Of a stretch of 64,000 nt of DNA, positions 42,279-50,849 are shown piece after piece (within the stretch, counting starts at the first letter, position 1; each line of letters begins with the position of its first letter). The stretch is taken from the NCBI RefSeq assembly GCF_014202035.1, contig NZ_JACHFR010000005.1, positions 57,732-121,731 on the forward strand. The letters run 5' to 3'. This DNA comes from Treponema rectale. GTDB taxonomy: Bacteria; Spirochaetota; Spirochaetia; Treponematales; Treponemataceae. Under the pieces are notes generated by a model that searched no databases, was not told the origin of the DNA, and was given only the letters and a program-made list of their open reading frames with translations. Made by a program: the position numbers and the translations under genes.

Positions 42279-42950
42279 ATGGTTTTTAAATTTTTTACAA
42301 TTCTGCTTACGGTTTTTATTGCCGAAATGGGAGATAAAACACAGCTGCTTCTTGTTGCTTTTTCTTCAAAATATAAAGTTCGTGATATAGTCTGCGGAAC
42401 CGGTGCTGCGATTCTTGTTCTTAATGCACTGGCCGTTATGCTGGGATCTTTTGCAGGCAGTCTCATACCTTTATGGATTGTAAAGCTTTCTGCCGGAATT
42501 TTGTTTTTATTTTTTTCAGTTACATCTTTGTGCAGTGATGAAGATGAGGAAAATAAAAAAATAATAAAATCCGCAGTAGCAGCTGCTGCTGTTTTTTTCA
42601 GTTTTATGATTGCAGAATTTGGGGATAAGACTCAGTTTGCAGCCCTCACTTTTGGCGCAAATGAAGGTTTAAAACTGTGCATTTTCGTGTGGGCAGCCTG
42701 TTCAGCAGGACTTTTTCTTGCAGACATGATCGGTCTTGCAGCCGGACTTCTTCTTAAAAAGAATTTTTCTTCCTTTTTTATAAAAATACTTTCCGCAGTA
42801 CTGTTTGCTTTCTTTGGTTTTACTTCAGTTTATACCGGAATAAGATTAAGTCCTTATGATCTGCCTCTATGGAAAATAATGGGCGGTATTGGTATAGTAT
42901 TTTTATTGATTCTATTAGTTTTAATCTTCAGGAGAAAATCATGCAGATGA
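42279..42950 (+). CDS. GDT1/TMEM165 (UPF0016) family cation transporter
   Basis: 223 residues, about six to seven membrane helices. The two family motifs are EMGDKTQLLLVAF near residue 15 and EFGDKTQFAALTF near 120, each in a three-helix repeat. The acidic residues in ExGD(K/R)(T/S) bind Mn2+ or Ca2+; bacterial relatives export manganese. SD GAGAGG is good. No yybP-ykoY-type leader fits in the 19-bp gap to the ECF gene, so control is probably shared with it. It overlaps the next permease gene by 10 bp. Confidence 0.9.
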   Translation: MVFKFFTILLTVFIAEMGDKTQLLLVAFSSKYKVRDIVCGTGAAILVLNALAVMLGSFAGSLIPLWIVKLSAGILFLFFSVTSLCSDEDEENKKIIKSAVAAAAVFFSFMIAEFGDKTQFAALTFGANEGLKLCIFVWAACSAGLFLADMIGLAAGLLLKKNFSSFFIKILSAVLFAFFGFTSVYTGIRLSPYDLPLWKIMGGIGIVFLLILLVLIFRRKSCR

Positions 42951-44293
42951 AGTGGGCTGCCCTGTGTATTGCAGCCGTAATGTATGTACTGGCAGTTGCT
43001 TTCAGAAGCCGCCGGGTTTATTTTTCTACTCTGGCCGCATTTATTATAATTCTTTTGGGAATGATTTTTCCGGGAGAACTTTTTGTTCTTCCAAAAGACA
43101 TACTTGCAATGGATGACATGACAGGCATGAGGCTGTATGCCTTTGCTTACAGTATAGGAACAGCCGTTCAGTGGAATCTTCTGATGATATACACAGGAGT
43201 GATGATTTTGACTGCACTTCTGGTGTATTCAAAAGTACCGGAAAAACTTTCATCTTTACTGCTGGGGACCGTAAGAATTCCTGCTCTTTCTATGGTTCTT
43301 GTTTTTATTTCTGCAGGTCTTCTTTCTGCATTTATCGGAGCTTTTCCGGCTCTAGTTGTAATGGCTCCTGTAGTTGTTTCCTTCAGCCGGCAGTTGAAAT
43401 TTAATCCGGCTTTTTTTCTTCTTTCTGTAGCAGCTGTATGTTCTCTTGAAGGAAGTGCTTTTTATTTTGCTTCTCCTGCTTCTTTTCTGTTTTCTGAGTT
43501 TTCAGGAATGGCACTCTTTCATTTTTTTATTGTTTCAGGAAAAGTTTCTTTATTTTTTATCGCACAGGCTGCTCTTTTAGCCGGTGCGCTGTTTTTTGGC
43601 CTGTATTTTTCAAGGACGGTAAAGGGGGAGTTTTTTGTGGCCAGAGTAAGGATTGTAAGTCTTGTTCCGGTCCTGCTTTTAGCATTAACAGTTGCAGTCC
43701 TTATTGCCTGTTCCATGACCCCCATCAGGTTTATATATGTTTCGGGCTTTGCCGTTCTTATAATTGCTATTTTCGGACTTGCATGGTTTTATCTTTTTCA
43801 GAAAAAAACTATTGCCGAATTTTTTGATTTCCTGAAAAACCTTGACTGGAATACTGTATTTTATATGATCGGTATTTTTATCGTTGCCGGCGCATTAAAA
43901 AAGAGCGGTGTTTTTGATGACCTTGCGGGAATTATTGTAAGTCACTGCGGAACTTCGAGACTCCGTATATTTGTTATTGTATTCGTAGTTTCTGTTTTTG
44001 CAGGTGCATTCCTTGATATTGTTCCTTACCTTATACTGCTGATGCCTGTAATCGGTATTGTTTCTAATTCCTATGGTTTTTCCGGAAACATTCTTGCTGC
44101 GGCAATGGTTGCGGGAAGCTGTATCGGAACAGGCTTTACTCCCTTTACTTCTTTAACCATGCAGTCAGCTCTTTCTGTGCTGAAGAAAGAAAACTGCGAA
44201 ATAAAACTTCTGGACTGGGTAAAAAATGTTCTTCCCGCAGCTGTCATAATGGCTGCCGTTTACGCTGTACTGTTGTGGTTTTTGTGGAAATAA
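42941..44293 (+). CDS. Predicted ion permease of the ArsB/NhaD/CitM superfamily
   Basis: 450 residues, about eleven hydrophobic segments. The halves contain re-entrant-like regions: IGAFPALVVMAPVVVSF in the first and FAGAFLDIVPYLILLMPVI with GSCIGTGFTPFTSLT in the second, the inverted-repeat pattern of ion-transporter superfamily permeases (Na+/H+ antiporter NhaD, arsenite ArsB, citrate CitM). Substrate undetermined; there are few charged residues in the helices. SD AGGAG within the GDT1 gene and a 10-bp overlap make it the last gene of the ECF-GDT1-permease unit. Confidence 0.75.
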   Translation: MQMKWAALCIAAVMYVLAVAFRSRRVYFSTLAAFIIILLGMIFPGELFVLPKDILAMDDMTGMRLYAFAYSIGTAVQWNLLMIYTGVMILTALLVYSKVPEKLSSLLLGTVRIPALSMVLVFISAGLLSAFIGAFPALVVMAPVVVSFSRQLKFNPAFFLLSVAAVCSLEGSAFYFASPASFLFSEFSGMALFHFFIVSGKVSLFFIAQAALLAGALFFGLYFSRTVKGEFFVARVRIVSLVPVLLLALTVAVLIACSMTPIRFIYVSGFAVLIIAIFGLAWFYLFQKKTIAEFFDFLKNLDWNTVFYMIGIFIVAGALKKSGVFDDLAGIIVSHCGTSRLRIFVIVFVVSVFAGAFLDIVPYLILLMPVIGIVSNSYGFSGNILAAAMVAGSCIGTGFTPFTSLTMQSALSVLKKENCEIKLLDWVKNVLPAAVIMAAVYAVLLWFLWK

Positions 44294-44317
44294 AATAGAA
44301 CTGTAAAATTTTTGAAG

Positions 44318-44719
44318 TCAGATGCTTAAAGAAATAACGGCACCTGCTTCAGGCATTATTCCTGCAAGACCGTAGCTTCCTGTCTGTGCCTGGGCTGCAG
44401 CGGCTATTTCTGTCTGAATCTGCTGCTGGTATTGTTTTATGAGGGCATCTTTCTGCTCGTCATTCATTCCGCCTATTTCTTCCTTTGAGAAAGCCGGTGT
44501 CTTTTTCATGTTGACAAGCTGGTTTATAAGAGTGTTCAGGATACTTACGCGGCTTACAGGTACGCCTCTCTGACCGTTGTCAGCAGCAATTCCATGTACA
44601 TAATCAAACTGAGAATAAATAACGGCATTAGGGTTTACAGGAACATTCAGGATTCCTCCTGATGAACTGAAAAGAGATTTATAGCTTGATGCGTTTAAAT
44701 TAATACCGTTACTAAACAT
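44318..44719 (-). CDS. Hypothetical protein, Gln/Ala-rich C-terminus
   Basis: 133 residues, unrecognised. The N-terminus is polar with Asn/Ser (FSNGINLNASSYKSLFSSSGG). A middle part (VSILNTLINQLVNMKK) is helical. Residues 88-113 form a Gln/Ala-rich helix (QKDALIKQYQQQIQTEIAAAAQAQTG in two segments). The end is glycine-rich and hydrophobic. No signal peptide. It has a good SD (GAGGAT) and stands alone between convergent permease and upstream lipoprotein genes. Function unknown. Confidence 0.55.
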   Translation of the reverse strand: MFSNGINLNASSYKSLFSSSGGILNVPVNPNAVIYSQFDYVHGIAADNGQRGVPVSRVSILNTLINQLVNMKKTPAFSKEEIGGMNDEQKDALIKQYQQQIQTEIAAAAQAQTGSYGLAGIMPEAGAVISLSI

Positions 44720-44786
44720 AAGCGTATCCTCGTCATATTTAGTATCGGTATTATTATACCATATATTAAGTAAATCTGCTTATTTT

Positions 44787-46043
44787 TTAGTAGAACTGCT
44801 TGTTCCAGTTCTCTATTCTTTCTTCAAGGGAGGCCGGTTCTTTTTTAGAATCAGTAGTTACACATTCCTCAAGATACGGAAGGATTATTTTTTCTTTAAT
44901 GCTGTCCCATCTGTATGGCAGAATGTCAGGCATTACAAGGTTTTTTTCTCCGGGAAGGCTTCCTAAAAGCTGTCTGTAATAAACCGGATAAATGTTTTCG
45001 TTAGTTGCCTTTATCGAAGAAAAACCGTTTGCAAGACCAAAGGTTGAGGTATCAAGCTTCATTGTAAGCTTGCGTTCAAGCAGGTGTTTCTGTGTCTTTT
45101 CATTAAGAAGCCAGCTTATAAAAATCTCAGCTTTTCTTGTATGCCGGGTTTTCTTATAAAGTCCTATGCAGACAATGTCGTCTTCTATAGGAATTTTGTC
45201 ATCAGATGCAAGCCACCTGAAATTCAGTCCTTCATTCTGACTCTCATCAAGGGCAAAGAATTTGTCGCTGCGGGTTGAAGCAAAGAGGCATCTTCCCGTG
45301 CTTACCTGCCTGTGTTTCGGCATAAAAAGGTAGCGGAACTGAAAGTTTTTCTCTGTAGTAGAATCTGTATTGAACTTAGTAGTCCAGTCTTTCATTCTGC
45401 GGATAGTATCTTTAAGGGCTTTTTCATTCCATATAAAGCTTTTACCCCGTTCCGCATAGTCAGCTCCCTGGAGTTTGCTTGCTTCATACAGGAATTCCTT
45501 GTCCCAGCCCGGGGCATATCCTATGGCTGTATAGGCTTCACTTTTGTTTTTTGCATTGTAGGCAGCAGATATTTCTTCCATTCTGTCCAGGGTAAGCAGG
45601 TGTTCGTCCTGAAGCATGTATTCATTTGAATTTGAATAGATTATCATCGGAAGATTAAAACTCAGGGGAATCAGGTACTGCTTTTCGTCAATAATGCCGT
45701 ATTCCAGAATCTGCGGATAAAAGTCATCTCTGTTGAGAAGCTTTGATTTAAACATAAAGTCCAGAGATGCAAAATTCCGGCGGATGGTAGAATTCATGAG
45801 CCAGCTTGCAATTACAATATCCGGCTGAAGTTCATCTGCTGAAGGCGGAAGGGAACTGGCTGCTTTTTCCTTATAAACGATTACAACCTTTGAATCTTTG
45901 TGGGTTGCATTAAAATCTTCTGCAAAAGAGGCAAGGGCAGGAGTATCAGTCCATATAACAAGATAGTCATTTGCCTTACGGCTGCAGGATGTCAGTACTG
46001 CAGTCATAAGGATGATTAAAAACTTAAGCTTTTGCAAGTTCAT
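44787..46043 (-). CDS. Extracellular solute-binding lipoprotein
   Basis: 418 residues. Lipoprotein signal ending in lipobox LTSC, then DYLVIWTDTPALASFAEDFN, LQPDIVIASWLMNS, QYLIPLSFNLPMIIYSNSNEY and AEIFISWLLNEKTQKHLL, the layout of family 1 (carbohydrate-type) ABC solute-binding proteins. No permease or ATPase gene adjoins it, so the ligand is unknown and it may serve a remote transporter or act as a sensor. The start ATG 46043 lies 20 bp inside the aminotransferase gene and gives a normal signal peptide; frame starts further up do not. Confidence 0.78.
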   Translation of the reverse strand: MNLQKLKFLIILMTAVLTSCSRKANDYLVIWTDTPALASFAEDFNATHKDSKVVIVYKEKAASSLPPSADELQPDIVIASWLMNSTIRRNFASLDFMFKSKLLNRDDFYPQILEYGIIDEKQYLIPLSFNLPMIIYSNSNEYMLQDEHLLTLDRMEEISAAYNAKNKSEAYTAIGYAPGWDKEFLYEASKLQGADYAERGKSFIWNEKALKDTIRRMKDWTTKFNTDSTTEKNFQFRYLFMPKHRQVSTGRCLFASTRSDKFFALDESQNEGLNFRWLASDDKIPIEDDIVCIGLYKKTRHTRKAEIFISWLLNEKTQKHLLERKLTMKLDTSTFGLANGFSSIKATNENIYPVYYRQLLGSLPGEKNLVMPDILPYRWDSIKEKIILPYLEECVTTDSKKEPASLEERIENWNKQFY

Positions 46044-47319
46044 CAGCTGTGTCGTAAATTGCCTGGTAAACAGTCTCAATCTTTTCTTCATCAAGACTTG
46101 AGAATGCCACGCGAAGGGTATGGGAGTCAATAGAAATTGTTCCTATTCCCTTTTCTGTCAGCAGTTTCTGCCTGAGTTCTTCTGCATCAACAGTATCAAG
46201 GTGGAATGCCATGAAATAGCCTGAATTGAATGGAAGAGGAGAAATTGCCGTACTCTTATGCGAAGTTACGAATTTTTTTACCAGCTTGTATCTTGCTTCA
46301 AGAACTTTACGGAATTCGATTTTTTCTGTCTGAATGTCTCCGTCTCTGTAAGCCTTGAAGATCATTGACTGTGGAGGTGTAGATGCGCAGGAAACAGAAG
46401 AGCGGATGGCAGCCATGAGTTTCTTTACAAGGGCGTCATAATGTGTGTCAGTAAGGTTTTTACCGCCGAATGTGATGAAGCCGCATCTGAATCCCCATGC
46501 AAAGTCTTCTTTTGTAGGTCCGTCAATTTTAGCAGCAAGAACATTTTCGTGAAGATCGCAGAGTTCTGCAAATAAAGACTGAGGATAGATGTCATTTTCA
46601 TAGTTAAGGCCGAAGTAAGCGTCATCGCACCATACCATTACTTTTGTACCTTTTTCTGCAAGGTCTTTGATAATGCTTACGATACGGGCAGCTTCAGACT
46701 TTGTCGGTGAATATCCTGATGGATTCTGCGGAAAGTTAAGGATTACGCGGACAGAACCTGTTTCTGCCTGTTTTCTGAGGCATTCCTCAAGTCCGTCTAC
46801 ATTGAATTTTCCGTCTTTAAAAATTTGAAACTGAACGAAAGGAGCATTGCGTCTTGCTCCTGCGATAAGCACGTAGTTGTCCCATGATGGATCTGCAGCA
46901 ACAAGCCCTTTTGTCTCGTCAAGGAAGAGATCTGCAAGATAAGAAATTCCTGCCGTAAGCCCTGGAACCAGTACCGGGAGAGAAACTGACTTACCCTCAA
47001 GCCCCGGATTCTTTTTTAACATTTCTTCTTTCCAAAGGGCACGAAGATCAGGATTTCCGGCTGTAGGAGCATATGCAACAAGTTCTCCGCTCTGAAGTTC
47101 CGGTGCATATTTGCGTACGGAAGGAAGTATGGCCGGTTTTCCGTTGATTACGGTCATTCCGATAGTTCCGTTTGCAACTTTACCGAGTTTTTTAGCTTCT
47201 CCGCTCTGAGCTATAATTCCTTTAGGAAAGTAAAGACGCTGTCCTAAATCAGAAAGCAGTTCTCCAGGTGTTGTTCCTGCAAGAAGGTCATTTAATTCTT
47301 GTGCTAATGGATTCATCAT
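46024..47319 (-). CDS. PLP-dependent class I/II aminotransferase
   Basis: 431 residues. Fold-type I aminotransferase pattern: YAPTAGNPDLRALWKEEML, NFPQNPSGYSPTKSEA (substrate Asn-Pro), VMVWCDDAYFGLNYE (PLP-contact Asp and Tyr), and GPTKEDFAWGFRCGFITFGG with the probable Schiff-base Lys near residue 266 and the Arg binding phosphate. The substrate is uncertain (aspartate or aromatic amino acids). The start is ATG 47319 or 47316; the longer frame from 47379 covers the promoter. It has a near-consensus promoter 9 nt upstream, no SD, and heads the unit with the solute-binding lipoprotein. Confidence 0.87.
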   Translation of the reverse strand: MMNPLAQELNDLLAGTTPGELLSDLGQRLYFPKGIIAQSGEAKKLGKVANGTIGMTVINGKPAILPSVRKYAPELQSGELVAYAPTAGNPDLRALWKEEMLKKNPGLEGKSVSLPVLVPGLTAGISYLADLFLDETKGLVAADPSWDNYVLIAGARRNAPFVQFQIFKDGKFNVDGLEECLRKQAETGSVRVILNFPQNPSGYSPTKSEAARIVSIIKDLAEKGTKVMVWCDDAYFGLNYENDIYPQSLFAELCDLHENVLAAKIDGPTKEDFAWGFRCGFITFGGKNLTDTHYDALVKKLMAAIRSSVSCASTPPQSMIFKAYRDGDIQTEKIEFRKVLEARYKLVKKFVTSHKSTAISPLPFNSGYFMAFHLDTVDAEELRQKLLTEKGIGTISIDSHTLRVAFSSLDEEKIETVYQAIYDTADELAKA

Positions 47320-47328
47320 AATTAGGGG

Positions 47329-47357
47329 ATTATAATGATTTATGTATTTTTTATCAA
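47329..47357 (-). promoter_or_regulatory. Aminotransferase promoter, predicted leaderless
   Basis: Minus strand TTGATA (47352-47357), 17 nt, TATAAT (47329-47334), 9 nt to the ATG at 47319; no SD. Confidence 0.7.
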
Positions 47358-47498
47358 TTATTTTGGGGTAAAGTTGCATATTTATACAATGAATGACTGC
47401 CTCAGAGCGTCATATTGCGGAAATTACATGTAAAAACTCGACTTACAGCTTATAAACTGATATTATGATATAGATTATTTTTTTTCAGGGGGAATTTG

Positions 47499-48461
47499 AT
47501 GAAAAAGATTTCAGCTGTTTTAGGAGCTCTCGCTGCAGCTGCCGTTATGTTTACAGGCTGTCAGAAACAGGATCTTATCGTCGGTTTCGTTCAGGCCGGT
47601 CATGAATCAGCATGGCGCATTGCAAACACAGAATCTTTTGAACAGGCATTTGGTAAAGACTCGGGATATATTCTTGACATGCATGACTGTAACGGAAGTC
47701 GTGATCTTCAGATAGAAGTAATCAGAAAGCTTCTTGATGACGGGGTTGACTATCTTGTCATTGCACCTGTTGTAGAAGACGGATGGGAAGAAGTTCTTCA
47801 TGAAGCAAAGGAAGCTGATGTTCCGGTAATTCTCTGTGACAGACAGATCAGTGCAGATTCAAACCTGTATGAATGCTGGGTAGGAAGCTACTTTGTCGGA
47901 GAAGGCCGTAATGCAGTAAACTGGCTTGAAAACTATCTTAAAGAAATTGAATGGAAAAAAGAACGTACTTTTATCGTTCACCTTCAGGGAACTAAGGGAT
48001 CTTCTGCTCAAAAAGGACGTACACAGGGGCTTGAAGAAGGTCTGCGCAATCATCCGGAATGGAAGCTTTTAGGATTTGATAACGGTAACTTCAGTGAGTC
48101 AGGCGGTTATATTGCAATGAAAAAAATCATTGCTTCTATTGGAATTGACATGATTGATGTTGTTTATGCAGAAAATGATGACATGGCTATCGGTGCAGTT
48201 GAAGCTATCCGCGAAACCGGAAAGGAACCTGGTAAAGATATTATAATAATTTCTTTTGATGCCGGAAGACGTGCCCTGGAACTTGTAAAGCAGGGGGTAA
48301 TAAACTGTGACGTTGAATGCAATCCTATGCACGGACCTCTTGTAAAGAATATCATTGATCAGAAAGAAAAGGGCATTGAACCTGAAAAGATTATGAACGT
48401 TAAGGAATCTCTTTACGACATAACTAATGTTGATGAAGTGCTTGAAACACGTACTTACTGA
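47499..48461 (+). CDS. Sugar ABC transporter substrate-binding lipoprotein (YtfQ-like)
   Basis: 320 residues. Lipoprotein signal ending VMFTGC (Cys about 22), followed by the periplasmic-binding-protein/LacI fold: IVGFVQAGHESAWRIANTES, LLDDGVDYLVIAPVVEDGW, EADVPVILCDRQI, VVYAENDDMAIGAVEAI. The VGFxQxGxESxWR start and APVVExGW segment closely resemble YtfQ, the galactofuranose-binding protein of enteric bacteria, though ligand choice is not proved. No ABC or permease genes adjoin it; a good terminator follows, so it is an orphan binding protein. SD GGGGGA. Confidence 0.87.
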   Translation: MKKISAVLGALAAAAVMFTGCQKQDLIVGFVQAGHESAWRIANTESFEQAFGKDSGYILDMHDCNGSRDLQIEVIRKLLDDGVDYLVIAPVVEDGWEEVLHEAKEADVPVILCDRQISADSNLYECWVGSYFVGEGRNAVNWLENYLKEIEWKKERTFIVHLQGTKGSSAQKGRTQGLEEGLRNHPEWKLLGFDNGNFSESGGYIAMKKIIASIGIDMIDVVYAENDDMAIGAVEAIRETGKEPGKDIIIISFDAGRRALELVKQGVINCDVECNPMHGPLVKNIIDQKEKGIEPEKIMNVKESLYDITNVDEVLETRTY

Positions 48462-48501
48462 TTGTATAAACTGAATTTAATTTTTGAAACCTGAGTTTCT
48501 G

Positions 48502-48540
48502 AAATCCGGTCTGTTTTATTATAACGGCCGGATTTTTTTT
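48502..48540 (+). terminator. Terminator of the YtfQ-like gene
   Basis: AAATCCGG (48502-48509) pairs with CCGGATTT (48528-48535), then a T-run. Confidence 0.88.
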
Positions 48541-48552
48541 ATACGATTTAAA

Positions 48553-48582
48553 ATAAAAAAAGCCCGCCACGTCAGGCAGGCT
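48553..48582 (-). terminator. Terminator of the PTS EIIA gene
   Basis: On the minus strand AGCCTGCC and GGCGGGCT pair with one mismatch and are followed by seven Ts. It sits back-to-back with the + strand terminator. Confidence 0.85.
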
Positions 48583-48602
48583 CTCTTTCTCTGTGCCAGA
48601 AA

Positions 48603-49049
48603 CTACTCTGTTAAAATCTTAATGATTTCAGCTTTGTCCTGTGTATTCAGGATCTGAGCACGTTTGTCTGCTGATTTAAAGAGGAGGCTTACTTCAGCAA
48701 GGAACTGAAGGTGAGGACCTGTCTTGTTTACAGGAGATAAAGTCATGATAAAGATACGGCATGGCTCCTGATCAAGACTGTCAAAATCAACAGGATTGTC
48801 TGAAATACCGATACATGCAACAAGGTCAGAAACTGCATCTGTCTTTCCGTGAGGAATGGCGATGCCGTGCTTCATACCTGTAGACATCTTGCGCTCTCTG
48901 TCGAGTACAACTTCTTTTGCAGAAGCTTTATCTGTAACTTTTCCTGCTTTAACGAGGATGTCAAGCAATTCGTCGATAATCTCTTCTTTTGTAGTTCCCT
49001 TCAGATGGAGATCTACTGTTTCTGGTGTTAATACTGTTCTTAAGTCCAT
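48603..49049 (-). CDS. PTS EIIA protein of the nitrogen/fructose type
   Basis: 148 residues, one EIIA (PtsN-like) domain: TKEEIIDELLDILVKAGKV, REKRKMSTGM-like ERKMSTGMKHGIAIPHGKT with the phosphorylatable His67, and LSPVNKTGPHLQFLAEVS. No EIIB or EIIC gene is near; treponemes carry incomplete PTS sets thought to act in regulation, so a regulatory role is likely. It has the strongest promoter of the leaderless type in the window (TTGACA, 17 nt, TAGAAT) and no SD. Single gene with a terminator. Confidence 0.93.
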   Translation of the reverse strand: MDLRTVLTPETVDLHLKGTTKEEIIDELLDILVKAGKVTDKASAKEVVLDRERKMSTGMKHGIAIPHGKTDAVSDLVACIGISDNPVDFDSLDQEPCRIFIMTLSPVNKTGPHLQFLAEVSLLFKSADKRAQILNTQDKAEIIKILTE

Positions 49050-49055
49050 GGTTTT

Positions 49056-49084
49056 ATTCTATGTTCGGCATAAATATTTGTCAA
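49056..49084 (-). promoter_or_regulatory. PTS EIIA gene promoter, predicted leaderless
   Basis: Minus strand TTGACA (49079-49084), 17 nt, TAGAAT (49056-49061), 6 nt to the ATG at 49049. Confidence 0.75.
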
Positions 49085-49187
49085 GAAAAATTAAGGTTTA
49101 TGGTGATAGTTTTTTTGTAAAAAAATGCAGTTTAATACATTAAAGCGTATTAAACTGCATTAAATGTGACTGCGCACCTGTAACGGT

Positions 49188-50474
49188 TTATACTGCTGCA
49201 AATCCTTTTTCAAGATCTGCAATGATGTCGTCAATATGTTCCGTTCCGATAGAAAGGCGTATCGTACTCTGGGTGATTCCCTGGTCAGCCAGCTCTTCAT
49301 CTGTAAGCTGAGAGTGTGTTGTGGTTGCCGGGTGTATTACAAGAGACTTTACGTCTGCAACATTGGCAAGAAGACTGAAGATTTCAAGATGATCTATGAA
49401 ATTCCATGCAGCTTCTTTTCCGCCTTTTATTTCAAATGTAAAGATTGAAGCGCCTCCGTTTGGAAAGTACTTCTGATAAAGGGCATGATCCGGATGGTTT
49501 TCAAGGGAAGGATGATTTACCTTTGCAACCTTAGGATGGTTTTTAAGGAATTCAACTACTTTTTTCGTGTTTTCTGCATGACGGTCAAGACGAAGAGAAA
49601 GAGTTTCTGTTCCCTGAAGAAGAAGGAAGGCGTTGAACGGAGAAATTGTAGCTCCCTGGTCTCTCAGGAGGATTGCACGGATATATGTTACGAATGCTGC
49701 AGGTCCTACGGCATCTGCAAAGCTGATTCCGTGGTAGCTTGGGTTTGGTGCTGCAATAGGAGCGTATTTTCCTGATTTTTTCCAGTCAAATTTTCCGGAA
49801 TCAACGATTATGCCTCCCAGTGTGGTTCCGTGTCCTCCGATAAACTTAGTTGCAGAATGAACTACGATGTCTGCCCCGTGTTCAATCGGCCTGAAAAGAT
49901 AAGGTGTTCCGAAGGTATTGTCTACTGCAACAGGAAGACCGTGTTTATGGGCTATTGCGCTGATTGCATCAATATCAGGAATGTCTGAGTTAGGATTTCC
50001 CAGGGTTTCCAGGTAAACGGCTTTCGTATTTTCTTTAATGGCTCCTTCTACTTCTGCAAGATTATGGGCATCAACAAAAGTTGTTTCGATACCAAACTGA
50101 CTTAAAGTATGGGCCAGAAGATTGTAGCTTCCTCCGTAAATGGTTTTCTGAGCTACGATGTGATCTCCTTTCTGAGCAAGGGCCTGAATCGTGTAAGTAA
50201 TTGCTGCTGCTCCTGAAGCAAGGGCAAGGGCTGCAACACCACCTTCCAGGGCTGCGATGCGTTTTTCAAGAACATCCTGGGTTGAGTTTGTAAGGCGGCC
50301 GTAAATGTTTCCTGCATCGGCAAGTCCGAATCTGTCTGCTGCATGCTTTGAATTGTGGAATACATAAGAAGTCGTCTGGTAAATAGGTACAGCCCTTGAA
50401 TCTGTTGCCGGGTCTGCCTGTTCCTGTCCTACGTGAAGCTGTAATGTTTCAAAATGTAATTTCTTGTCTGCCAT
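49188..50474 (-). CDS. metY: O-acetylhomoserine sulfhydrylase (MetY type)
   Basis: 428 residues of the Cys/Met metabolism PLP family. Marks are FETLQLHVGQEQADPATDSRAVPIY-type start, YGRLTNSTQDVLEKRIAALEGG, ASGAAAITY, NPNSDIPDI, VAVDNTFGTPYLFRP and the PLP-lysine site HSATKFIGGHG (Lys about 210). Length and motifs favour MetY (homocysteine from O-acetylhomoserine and sulfide) over cystathionine gamma-synthase, though such enzymes can be promiscuous. SD AGGAG. Upstream lies a 24-codon cysteine-rich ORF with a strong promoter, a likely sulfur-amino-acid control region. Confidence 0.92.
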   Translation of the reverse strand: MADKKLHFETLQLHVGQEQADPATDSRAVPIYQTTSYVFHNSKHAADRFGLADAGNIYGRLTNSTQDVLEKRIAALEGGVAALALASGAAAITYTIQALAQKGDHIVAQKTIYGGSYNLLAHTLSQFGIETTFVDAHNLAEVEGAIKENTKAVYLETLGNPNSDIPDIDAISAIAHKHGLPVAVDNTFGTPYLFRPIEHGADIVVHSATKFIGGHGTTLGGIIVDSGKFDWKKSGKYAPIAAPNPSYHGISFADAVGPAAFVTYIRAILLRDQGATISPFNAFLLLQGTETLSLRLDRHAENTKKVVEFLKNHPKVAKVNHPSLENHPDHALYQKYFPNGGASIFTFEIKGGKEAAWNFIDHLEIFSLLANVADVKSLVIHPATTTHSQLTDEELADQGITQSTIRLSIGTEHIDDIIADLEKGFAAV

Positions 50475-50612
50475 AGTTTTATCTCCTGTTTTCTAAATGC
50501 CGTATCATTGTGCATTATATAGAATAAAGTTTAATTTTTTTGCATAAGACATTCCTGTACGGTATGCCTGTGCGTAATTTGAGTAATAATCTGTTGATTG
50601 AGTAATTTTTTC

Positions 50613-50687
50613 TTAGCGGGAACAGCAGAGGCACATGACGCCGTTGCGGAAATTTTCACGAACTAATTTTTCAAAATAAAACTTCAT
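50613..50687 (-). CDS. Cysteine-rich leader peptide upstream of metY
   Basis: 24 codons with a perfect SD (AAGGAGG, 7 nt before the ATG at 50687). The peptide starts MKFYFEKLVREN and ends GVMCLCCSR, so three of the last six residues are Cys, directly before the stop. It lies about 70 nt after a consensus promoter and 138 nt before metY on the same strand. Leader ORFs with repeated codons of the end product are classical sensors of charged tRNA, so ribosome stalling at the Cys codons would report cysteine shortage. I see no clear intrinsic terminator between it and metY, so a Rho-dependent or RNA-folding mechanism would be needed. It may instead be an independent micro-protein. Confidence 0.65.
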   Translation of the reverse strand: MKFYFEKLVRENFRNGVMCLCCSR

Positions 50688-50764
50688 TTCTGTGCCTCCT
50701 TAAATTTGTAGATATGCTTAAGATTTCAAAAGTTATAAAGCTTCAGAAATCTCCTGATGAGAAA

Positions 50765-50808
50765 AATATAATCCCTATTACCTAGTTTGTCAATAGGAAA
50801 TTTAGGTA
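50765..50808 (-). promoter_or_regulatory. Consensus promoter and operator of the leader-metY unit
   Basis: Minus strand TTGACA (50788-50793), 17 nt, TATATT (50765-50770). An inverted repeat TACCTA/TAGGTA (50779-50784 and 50803-50808) brackets the -35 box, and a second one, CCTATT/AATAGG (50774-50779 and 50792-50797), overlaps it. This fits a repressor site. A second -10-like TATAAT (50515-50520) close to metY could be an extra start. Confidence 0.65.
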
Positions 50809-50849
50809 TTTTTTTTAATTTTCACCTTAAAAGAGCTGGAGGAATGAAT

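Noticed and set aside
50475..50760. SAM riboswitch upstream of metY
   Set aside because: No S-box core or expected paired helices seen; the leader ORF and operator explain the long upstream region better.
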